Assembly: GCA_012026855.1 (NCBI GenBank)
Contig: VEOV01000294.1
Location: 1 to 6,519, forward strand
Length of the DNA stretch: 6,519 nt
Reading direction: 5' to 3'
Origin: Geobacter sp.
Lineage (GTDB): Bacteria > Desulfobacterota > Desulfuromonadia > Geobacterales > DSM-12255
Part shown: one piece after another, positions 1 through 5,915 of the stretch
Numbering within the stretch: position 1 is the stretch's first letter
Layout of the letters: each line of letters begins with the position of its first letter
The notes under the pieces: model-generated
Told to the model about the DNA's origin: nothing
Seen by the model: only the letters and a program-made list of their open reading frames with translations
The model's database searches: none
Position numbers and translations under genes: made by a program

Positions 1-1620
1 GCCGGTTACTACCTGGTGCTGCAGAAGCGGAGGCCAGGCGCACCGGGCTAGGAAGTGGTCTATCAGCTGGTTGGCCTCGGTTTCGGTGGTTCGCTGATCT
101 CCATTTTCGCCCGTCTCGGCGGCGGTATCTTCACCATGGGCGCTGTCGTCGGCGCCGACCTGGTTGGTAAAGTCGAAGCCGGCATCCCCGAAGACGACCC
201 GCGCAACCCTGCTGTTATTGCCGATAACGTCGGCGACAATGTCGGCGACTGGGCCGGTATGGCTGCCGACCTTTTCGAGACCTATGCCGTAACCCTGATT
301 GCCGCCATGCTGCTGGGCGCCATGGCATTCAACAACTTTGCCGGCGCTGTTAGCTATCCGCTGATTCTCGGTGGCATTTCCATTATCGCCTCCATCATCG
401 GCACCTTCTTCGTCAAATTGGGCGCCAGCCAGAAAATCATGCTGGCCCTCTATAAAGGCCTGATCGCTTCCGGCGTGATCGCCTGCATCGCCTTCTACTT
501 TGTTACCGTACAGATGTTCCCGGCCGGCAACCCGACCGGTTACAGCGCCACCAACATCTTCATCTCCGCCATCGTCGGTCTGGTTGTTACCGGCGCCATC
601 TTCTGGATCACCGAGTACTACACCGCAACTGAGTATGCCCCGGTCAGACACATTGCCCAGGCATCCACCACCGGCCACGGCACCAACGTCATCGCCGGTC
701 TCGGCATCTCCATGAAAGCCACCGCTGCTCCGGTAATCGTCATCGCTGCCGGCATCATCGTTGCCTTCAACTGTGCCGGTGTTTACGGCATCGCCATTGC
801 CGCCGTCTCCATGCTCTCCCTGACCGGTATCGTCGTGGCCATGGACGCCTACGGCCCGATCACCGACAATGCCGGTGGTATCGCCGAGATGTCCGAACTG
901 GATGATTCTGTCCGTGCCGTTACCGATCCGCTGGACGCCGTTGGCAACACCACCAAGGCTGTTACCAAGGGCTACGCCATAGGTTCTGCCGGTCTGGCTG
1001 CCGTTATCCTCTTCACCTCCTATGTTGACGAGCTGAAGATGGCCGGCAAGGCCATCACCTTTGACCTGTCCGACCCATACATCATCGTCGGTCTCTTCAT
1101 CGGCGGCATGCTCCCTTACTACTTCGCGGCCATGTGCATGGAAGCTGTAGGCACTGCCGGTGGCGCCGTTGTTGTCGAGGTTCGCCGCCAATTCCGCGAG
1201 ATTCCTGGCATCATGGAAGGCACCGGCAAGCCGGACTACGCCTCCTGCGTTGACATCGTCACCAAGACCGCCCTCAAGGAAATGGTCATTCCTGGCCTGA
1301 TCCCGATCCTGGCACCGGTTATCGTCGGTTTCACCCTCGGCCCCAAAGCCCTGGGTGGTGTAATCGTCGGCACCATCGTCACCGGTATCTTCGTCGCCAT
1401 CTCCATGACCACCGGCGGCGGCGCCTGGGATAACGCCAAGAAGTACATTGAAGACGGCCACCACGGCGGCAAGGGTGGCGACGCCCACAAGGCTGCCGTT
1501 ACCGGCGATACCGTCGGCGACCCCTACAAGGATACTGCCGGCCCGGCAGTAAACCCGATGATCAAGATCATCAACATTGTCTCCCTGCTGATCGTACCGC
1601 TGCTGGCAAAGATGATGTAA
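1..1620 (+). CDS. hppA: Membrane-bound proton-translocating pyrophosphatase, 5'-partial, with an in-frame stop near the left edge
   Basis: Integral membrane pyrophosphatase that couples PPi hydrolysis to H+ export across the cytoplasmic membrane. The frame is open from 52 to the TAA at 1618-1620; family members run about 670-700 residues, so roughly 140-150 N-terminal residues lie outside. Numbering from the GTG at 55, the family signatures are plain: GADLVGKVEAGIPEDDPRNP (33-52), ADNVGDNVGD (57-65), GNTTKAVTKG (297-306), GGGAWDNAKKYIE (454-466) and TGDTVGDPYKDTAGPAVNP (483-501). Many hydrophobic helices lie between them. Lys301 and Thr304 sit at the positions that mark K+-independent enzymes (K+-dependent ones carry Ala and Gly), which favours H+ over Na+ pumping. 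Codons 1-16 continue the frame upstream but end in TAG at 49-51. Met28 and Val31 replace the usual Lys and Asp of the TKxAD motif, and Trp66 is unusual. The GTG at 55 is therefore not believed to be the real start. Family call is very secure; whether the copy is functional is not. Confidence 0.93.
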
Positions 1621-1637
1621 ACCTTGCTTCATATGTT

Positions 1638-1677
1638 AAAAAAGGGGCGCCGACCATCTGGTCGGCGCCCCTTTTTT
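1638..1677. terminator. Bidirectional intrinsic terminator between convergent hppA and the MaoC gene
   Basis: A perfect 12-bp GC-rich stem (1644-1655, ggggcgccgacc, paired with 1660-1671) closes a 4-base loop (atct, 1656-1659). Six A precede it (1638-1643) and six T follow it (1672-1677), so it reads as a rho-independent terminator on either strand. It begins 18 bases after the hppA stop and 19 bases beyond the stop of the convergent hydratase gene, and so can serve both transcripts. Confidence 0.95.
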
Positions 1678-1695
1678 ATGGTTCAACAGGCAGTC

Positions 1696-2172
1696 TCAAG
1701 GATACAGCCGGAACAGCTGCTCCACCACACAGGCAGGCTTCTCTGCCGCCTCGATCTCCACCGTGATCCGGTAGGCAATCTGCGCGCCGCCATGGACCTC
1801 TTCCACCCCGGTGACCACACTGCGCGCCCTCAGGCGGGCCCCGCAGATGACTGGCGCCGGAAAGCGCACCTTCTCCAGGCCGTAGTTGATCCGCAGTCTC
1901 ATTCCTGGATAGTTCTTCTCAAAATTCCCCGGAGCATTCCCCTCGGTCAAGAGCGGCAGGAGTGACAGCGTCAGGAAGCCATGGGCAATGGTGGCCTTGT
2001 AGGGGGACTCGGAAAAGGCCCGGGCGGGATCGGTGTGGATCCACTGCATGTCGCCGGTGGCAGCGGCAAAGGCGTCGATCCGCTCCTGCTCGATCTTGAG
2101 CCAGGGGCCGACATGCACTTCCCGGCCAATGTTCTGCCGGTACAGCTCCACAAGACCCTTAATCGCACTCAT
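1696..2172 (-). CDS. MaoC/NodN-like hot-dog-fold (R)-specific enoyl-CoA hydratase
   Basis: A 158-residue single hot-dog domain of the MaoC dehydratase family. These enzymes add water to trans-2-enoyl thioesters (usually CoA) to give (R)-3-hydroxyacyl thioesters in the cytoplasm. The hydratase-2 catalytic signature is present: AAATGDMQWIHTDPARA spans residues 36-52, with Asp41 and His46 in the catalytic Asp/His positions. The second conserved block IAHGFLTLSLLPLL (62-75) follows. The QERIDAFAAATGD...WIHTD pattern is closest to the NodN-like/Rv0130-like subgroup as I remember it; the substrate is unknown. The ATG at 2172 is supported by a Shine-Dalgarno ggaggt eight bases upstream, which lies inside the end of the preceding S4 gene. 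Only one base separates the two genes, so they are very likely cotranscribed and translationally linked. The transcript ends at the terminator at 1638-1677. Physiological role (fatty acid degradation, polyester or other acyl metabolism) cannot be fixed from the context. Confidence 0.9.
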   Translation of the reverse strand: MSAIKGLVELYRQNIGREVHVGPWLKIEQERIDAFAAATGDMQWIHTDPARAFSESPYKATIAHGFLTLSLLPLLTEGNAPGNFEKNYPGMRLRINYGLEKVRFPAPVICGARLRARSVVTGVEEVHGGAQIAYRITVEIEAAEKPACVVEQLFRLYP

Positions 2173-2173
2173 C

Positions 2174-2377
2174 TCACTCCACCTCCACGCTGTAGCTTCT
2201 GCCGCTGACTGTAACCATGTCGCCGGCCCGCAGCTTCCGGCCGCGGCGCAGTTCAGGCTCGCCGTTTACCAGCACGAGCCCTTCGACAATGAGCAGTTTG
2301 GCGGTGCCCCCGGAATCAGCCTCGTTGACGGCCTTGAGAAAGCTGTCCAGCTTGATGTACTCTCCAGTGATTATCAT
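2174..2377 (-). CDS. Small S4-domain RNA-binding protein (YaaA/YbcJ type)
   Basis: A 67-residue protein that is almost entirely one S4 RNA-binding fold. Features seen: IKLDSFLKAV (8-17), then SGGTAKLLIVEGLVLVNGEP (22-41), the basic RRGRKLRAGD turn (44-53) and a closing beta segment VTVSGRSYSVEV (55-66). Length and the SGG.AK...xE..VLVN.E...RRGRKL pattern match the stand-alone S4 proteins of the B. subtilis YaaA and E. coli YbcJ group, which are thought to bind structured RNA, probably ribosomal. The ATG at 2377 has an AAAGGA-like ribosome binding site about eight bases upstream. It is the first gene of a two-gene unit with the MaoC-like hydratase one base downstream, and is driven by the promoter-like element at 2414-2442. 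The pairing of an RNA-binding protein with an acyl-CoA hydratase looks incidental rather than functional. Confidence 0.88.
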   Translation of the reverse strand: MIITGEYIKLDSFLKAVNEADSGGTAKLLIVEGLVLVNGEPELRRGRKLRAGDMVTVSGRSYSVEVE

Positions 2378-2403
2378 AATTTAATCCTTTCCAATCATTA
2401 CTC

Positions 2404-2430
2404 TTGCATTCAGAGTATAGGTTGTATAAT
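2404..2430 (+). promoter_or_regulatory. Putative promoter for the coiled-coil protein gene
   Basis: A perfect -10 hexamer TATAAT at 2425-2430 lies 40 bases before the start codon at 2471. The best -35 candidate is TTGCAT at 2404-2409 (3 of 6 to consensus) with a short 15-base spacer, so the -35 is weak or supplied by an activator. The region 2378-2470 between the divergent genes is otherwise AT-rich and holds no further gene. Confidence 0.45.
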
Positions 2431-2442
2431 GCTCTAGGGCAA
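2414..2442 (-). promoter_or_regulatory. Putative sigma70-type promoter for the S4-MaoC unit
   Basis: Read on the - strand: a -35-like TTGCCC (2442-2437; 4 of 6 to consensus), a 17-base spacer and a -10-like TATACT (2419-2414; 5 of 6). It lies about 37 bases upstream of the S4 start codon, a sensible leader length. It overlaps the + strand promoter-like element, so the two transcripts may interfere. Seen by consensus match only. Confidence 0.55.
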
Positions 2443-2470
2443 TCATGATATCAAACCCAAGGATAATCAG

Positions 2471-4678
2471 ATGAGCTTTGCCATAAACCCCTCTCTCAGC
2501 TACATCGACGTACCCGAGGAAACAATCCAGGAAATCCATCGGTCAACTGCGGCAGTCCAGCTGCATGACACCGGCTTCCGGGGGCATACCTGCGAAGCCT
2601 ATCTCTGTATCTGCAAAAACGACACTGAAACCAGGGGCTACATTGCCCTGCTGGAAACGGCTTCAAAAGCGATCTTCGTCTATTCGTCGGAGCGCCTGGG
2701 AACTTCTCCGGACGAGTACGCCCAGATTGCGGCTGAAGCCAGCGAGCAGCTGACAAAACTCGGGTTCACCATGGAAAGGGTCAACCTGGAGTTCAGCAGA
2801 GCGATGCGCGAGGTAATAATCAAGGGGATACGGGTCATGCACCCCCCGGCGAAAAAGCCTCCCCTCAGGCAGGTGCAGCAGCCGAAACAGCGGACTCCGG
2901 TTGAACAGGAACTCTCCATAAAGGTGGAGCCTGCGACTGCCCCTGCACAGCTGGGGGAGAGCAGCGCCGAAATCTCCGGGCTCAGGGCGGAGCTGTCTTC
3001 GGCAAGAAGCGCCATTGAAAAGATCACCAGGGACAAGGTGGCCCTGGAAGCTGCGGCGGCCAGGGAGATCGCCTCCCTGAAGGCAGTCGCAGCAAAGAGT
3101 GCGGCAGCGCTGCAGGCAACTGAAGAGCGCTGCCGGGCAGATATCCTTGCATTGACCGAAGAGAACCGCGCCCTCAGCGCCCCTACTGCAGATCCGGAGA
3201 AGGAGGAGCTGAGGAGATCCTTGGCAGAGGCTGCCGGAGTGCATGCCGGGCTGAAGGAGACCCTTGAAGATCTCCAGCAACAGCTGGCAGCCAGTGAACA
3301 GGAGCGCCGCTCCCTGGAACAGCTCTTCTCCGCCGAATCTGCGGCGGCAAAGACCGAAATCGCACGGCTGAAGGCGGAAAACGAGCTGCTCGGTTCAACC
3401 CTGGCGGCCGAGCAGTCCACCAGCAGCTCTGCCATGGAAAAGATTACTGCCCTGGCACTTTTTGAAACCTCCTGGAAAGAGGGGCAGCAACGGGAGGAAG
3501 AGCTCTGCCGCAACCTCGACACCCTGCAGGAACATATTGAAGCACTGCAGGCAGAGATAGATGCCAATGATGCTGCCAGACAGTCAGCCGTTGACCTGCA
3601 GCAGCGGGTCATAGCGCTTGAGGCAGAACTTGCAGCAGCCGCGGCCGCCGCAGCGGACCGGAGGGCTGAAGAGCGGCCGGCAGAGCAGGCCGCCGCAGAG
3701 CTACTGGCGCTCACCGCTGCCATGAGTGATGTTGAGCACGAATATATCCGGCTTGCCAATGAATCCAGGGAAAAGGAAGAGGAACTGCTTGAGGCGCTCT
3801 ACGCCGCCGATGAACAGATTATCGCACTGCAGAGGGAGCTGGAGGTCAGCGCCGGAGTGGCTGCGGCTGAGCAGGAGGCACTGCGCTCCGAGCTGCAACA
3901 GCTGATCGCGGCCGGAGCCGCAGGCATCAGCCCCCCGGAGACTGCAACGGCAGTAACAGCACCACCGTTAGTGCCAGCACCTCAGGCAGTGCCAGCACCT
4001 CAGGCAGTGCCAGCGCCACAGTCAGTGCCAGCGCCGCCGGCTGTCATCGAGGCCCCTGCAGCGCCAGCACCGGCTGCCATGGCCGAACCGGTGCCAATAG
4101 CCAAGCCCGCCCCGGAACCGGCTGTCGTTGTGCAACCGGCCCCGGCGGAAACAGCACCACAGACGGACAGCGCTGAGCAGCAGTTTGATGATGATCCAAC
4201 GGCGCCATTAACCCGTGACACGGCATTGACCTCCGGGCTGGTCAATGAATTCGGCAGTTTCTGCAGCAGTAGCACCTCTGCCACCGAGTTCAGCGTAGTC
4301 TCCGCAATGGACGCCATCGAGTACTCGCACCCCGGCGAGGTGGCTGCCCTACTCTACTCCAGCAACAGTGTTCAGGCCATGCCCGACGGCAAGAAATCAG
4401 ACCGTTGCAAGGCCTTTGCCGTTGTCCTCAACAGGTCGGGAACCTACTCCGCATATCTTGCCTGGTACATGCAGGACAACAAGAGAACAGTGGTCTGCGT
4501 CCCGGACCATCAGCCGGTTGATCTGGCCGATTGCACGGCAATTCTCCAGGATGCGGTTGCCTATTTTGAAATAGTCGGTTTCATGATGGAGATTGAGGAA
4601 CTGGGGGAGAATGTCGGCAGCTGCCTGAAGGTGCTGCATAGAATTCCGGTTCTGAGAAGAATCAAAAGCGACTGCTAA
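2471..4678 (+). CDS. Uncharacterised two-headed coiled-coil protein with similar N- and C-terminal globular domains
   Basis: I do not recognise this 735-residue protein. Start: ATG with AAGGA seven bases upstream. Architecture seen: (a) globular domain, residues ~1-122, with Cys41, GYIAL (56-60) and LGFTME (97-102); (b) basic/Pro linker ~123-160; (c) Ala/Glu/Leu-rich coiled coil ~165-480, with probable breaks near 236-245 and 312-340 and an eight-Ala run at 388-395; (d) Ala/Pro linker ~485-565 with VPAPQA repeats; (e) second globular domain ~585-735 with Cys646, AYLAW (661-665) and VGFMME (702-707). Residues 41-106 and 646-711 align without a gap at about 20% identity, suggesting duplicated domains at both ends. 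No signal peptide or membrane helix is visible, so it is probably cytoplasmic and oligomeric through the coil; a scaffold or tether role is only inference. It is divergent from the S4 gene and its 3' end overlaps the convergent nucleotidyltransferase gene by 17 bases. The gene is certainly coding (long open frame, codon bias, ribosome binding site); function is unknown. Confidence 0.85.
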   Translation: MSFAINPSLSYIDVPEETIQEIHRSTAAVQLHDTGFRGHTCEAYLCICKNDTETRGYIALLETASKAIFVYSSERLGTSPDEYAQIAAEASEQLTKLGFTMERVNLEFSRAMREVIIKGIRVMHPPAKKPPLRQVQQPKQRTPVEQELSIKVEPATAPAQLGESSAEISGLRAELSSARSAIEKITRDKVALEAAAAREIASLKAVAAKSAAALQATEERCRADILALTEENRALSAPTADPEKEELRRSLAEAAGVHAGLKETLEDLQQQLAASEQERRSLEQLFSAESAAAKTEIARLKAENELLGSTLAAEQSTSSSAMEKITALALFETSWKEGQQREEELCRNLDTLQEHIEALQAEIDANDAARQSAVDLQQRVIALEAELAAAAAAAADRRAEERPAEQAAAELLALTAAMSDVEHEYIRLANESREKEEELLEALYAADEQIIALQRELEVSAGVAAAEQEALRSELQQLIAAGAAGISPPETATAVTAPPLVPAPQAVPAPQAVPAPQSVPAPPAVIEAPAAPAPAAMAEPVPIAKPAPEPAVVVQPAPAETAPQTDSAEQQFDDDPTAPLTRDTALTSGLVNEFGSFCSSSTSATEFSVVSAMDAIEYSHPGEVAALLYSSNSVQAMPDGKKSDRCKAFAVVLNRSGTYSAYLAWYMQDNKRTVVCVPDHQPVDLADCTAILQDAVAYFEIVGFMMEIEELGENVGSCLKVLHRIPVLRRIKSDC
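3971..4042 (+). repeat. 18-bp in-frame tandem repeat encoding VPAP-Q/P-A/S hexapeptides
   Basis: Four consecutive 18-base units start at 3971, 3989, 4007 and 4025. The first two are identical (gtgccagcacctcaggca), the third differs at three bases and the fourth is more diverged. They encode VPAPQA, VPAPQA, VPAPQS and VPAPPA (residues 501-524) in the Ala/Pro linker of the coiled-coil protein. Being a multiple of three, copy-number change would alter linker length without shifting frame. Confidence 0.9.
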
Positions 4679-5915
4679 GCAGCTCGACCCGCCGTTGCAG
4701 GATCATATCACCACGCTTGCCCGGCTTCAGTGCCAGCAGTTTTTCCCTGTCAATGCCAAGCTCATCGCAGCTCATCCCGGCAACTGCAACCGCTCGCTGC
4801 CACTCTTCGCCGTTCCCGGCCACATCCTTGTCAGCAGCCGAAATCCTGGGTAGCAGTTCACTGATACCGGCTTTTATCGACTGTTCAGCCATCCGTATCC
4901 TGGTAGCCGGGCGCAGCTGATCGAGACGGTTGGCATTGCCATGATAGCGGCTTATCCAGGCCAACGCCCTGCCGTACTCAAGGGGGAGCGCCAACCTGCG
5001 GCAGAATTGGGGAGCAGCCTTGAAGCCGGCCTCCTCGTGGCCATGGTGCTTCGGATAAAGGGCAGGATCGGTGGCAAGTTTGCCGATATCGTGAAAGAGT
5101 GCGCAGAATCGCGCCAGGGGAGAGCAGTCAACGCTGGCCAGCCGCGCCAGCACCTGAAAAGAGTGGGTTAACAGGTCGCCTTCCGGATGATGCTGCACTG
5201 GGCCGGCAGGAACCAGCGGCATGGCGAAAAGCTCCGGCAGCCACTGTTTTCCCAGGTCATACTCCAGCATCCGCCGGAAGAACTTCTCCGGCAAAGGCGC
5301 AGCCAGCGCCTTGAGCATTTCGCGGCTGAACCGCTCAACCGGAATCCGCTGCAGCTGTTCATCCCGGCAGGACTCCCTGATCTGGGCAGCAGTCATCCCG
5401 GCAAGCTGAAAGCCTTCCGCCTCGAACCTGAAACCCCGGAAAGACCGCAAAGGATCGCTGCTGATGGCAGAGGCGGAGCAGGCCTTCAAAGTCATGGTGT
5501 CAAGAGCGTCTGCGCCGTACAGCGGGTCGATCAGCTCCCCTGCCAGGGTAAGGGCCATGGCATTCACGGTAAAATCGCGCTTGGCCAGATCGGCGGGGAG
5601 TGCTTCCGGTCGCTCTATCAGGGTTACTTCTATTGAGCCGAAGCCTTGGAAATGCCTGAACCAGATGGGGGCAGTACTCTTGCCGACAACCTGCCTGAAA
5701 CCAAGGGCTGCGATTTCATCCGCAGGGATTGCCGCGACCAGATCGAGATCCCTGGAACTGGAGCCCTGGAGGAGATTTCGGACCGCCCCACCCACTAGCC
5801 AGACCAGCGGCTGCTGCTCCGCCGGAAAGATCTTTGTCAGCAGCGCAAGGGTCTCCCGGTGCCTCGCTGCAGCAGCGGCACTCACGGTGGCAGGCAGAGA
5901 AGATCTGCCGGTCAC
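4662..5915 (-). CDS. cca: Class II tRNA nucleotidyltransferase with C-terminal HD domain, possibly CC-adding
   Basis: A 417-residue cytoplasmic enzyme of the class II nucleotidyltransferase family, which builds the 3' CCA end of tRNA from CTP and ATP. Head-domain motifs: LVGGAVRNLL (40-49), catalytic RDLDLV with Asp56 and Asp58, AKRDFTVNAMA (111-121), the nucleotide-recognition helix SDPLRSFRGFRF (153-164) and the neck motif ERFSREMLKAL (194-204). A C-terminal HD-type region follows: HPEGDLLTHSF (243-253), FHDIGKL (274-280) and PKHHGHEEAGF (288-298), resembling E. coli Cca. Between the second catalytic strand and the RDFT motif there are only about 14 residues (IERPEALPADLAKR, 100-113). CCA-adding enzymes carry a longer flexible loop there, and loss of the loop is the hallmark of CC-adding enzymes. 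Ser153 also replaces the usual Glu of EDxxR. The symbol names the family; exact activity is inferred. The start is GTG at 5915, immediately after the TGA of the upstream lipoprotein gene. Its GAGGA-like site is 14 bases away, so coupling is likely. An alternative GTG at 5885 has no ribosome binding site. Confidence 0.88.
   Translation of the reverse strand: MTGRSSLPATVSAAAAARHRETLALLTKIFPAEQQPLVWLVGGAVRNLLQGSSSRDLDLVAAIPADEIAALGFRQVVGKSTAPIWFRHFQGFGSIEVTLIERPEALPADLAKRDFTVNAMALTLAGELIDPLYGADALDTMTLKACSASAISSDPLRSFRGFRFEAEGFQLAGMTAAQIRESCRDEQLQRIPVERFSREMLKALAAPLPEKFFRRMLEYDLGKQWLPELFAMPLVPAGPVQHHPEGDLLTHSFQVLARLASVDCSPLARFCALFHDIGKLATDPALYPKHHGHEEAGFKAAPQFCRRLALPLEYGRALAWISRYHGNANRLDQLRPATRIRMAEQSIKAGISELLPRISAADKDVAGNGEEWQRAVAVAGMSCDELGIDREKLLALKPGKRGDMILQRRVELLSSRF

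Noticed and set aside
55..57. GTG at 55 as the genuine hppA start
   Set aside because: Conserved family sequence continues upstream in frame (and beyond the edge), there is no ribosome binding site, and the family needs about 140-150 more N-terminal residues.
1624..1965. + strand open frame (113 codons) after hppA
   Set aside because: It runs straight through the bidirectional terminator hairpin and is antisense to the MaoC hydratase.
2402..2407. Sigma54 (-24/-12) promoter upstream of the coiled-coil gene, suggested by the CTTGCA string
   Set aside because: There is no GG at the required 10-base distance upstream of the GC, so the -24 element is missing.
2663..3280. Second - strand open frame (205 codons) in the same region
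   Set aside because: Overlaps the previous shadow and the real gene; no recognisable motif or start signal.
3632..3655. GC-rich run encoding eight alanines considered as a nucleotide repeat or regulatory site
   Set aside because: Codons are mixed GCA/GCC/GCG without a regular unit; it fits an alanine-rich coiled-coil helix.
2680..3759. Long - strand open frame (359 codons, Ser/Ala/Cys-rich) antisense to the coiled-coil gene
   Set aside because: Its composition is what the reverse complement of Ala/Glu/Leu heptad codons gives in a GC-rich gene. It has no domain pattern, and the + strand frame has a good ribosome binding site and organised architecture.
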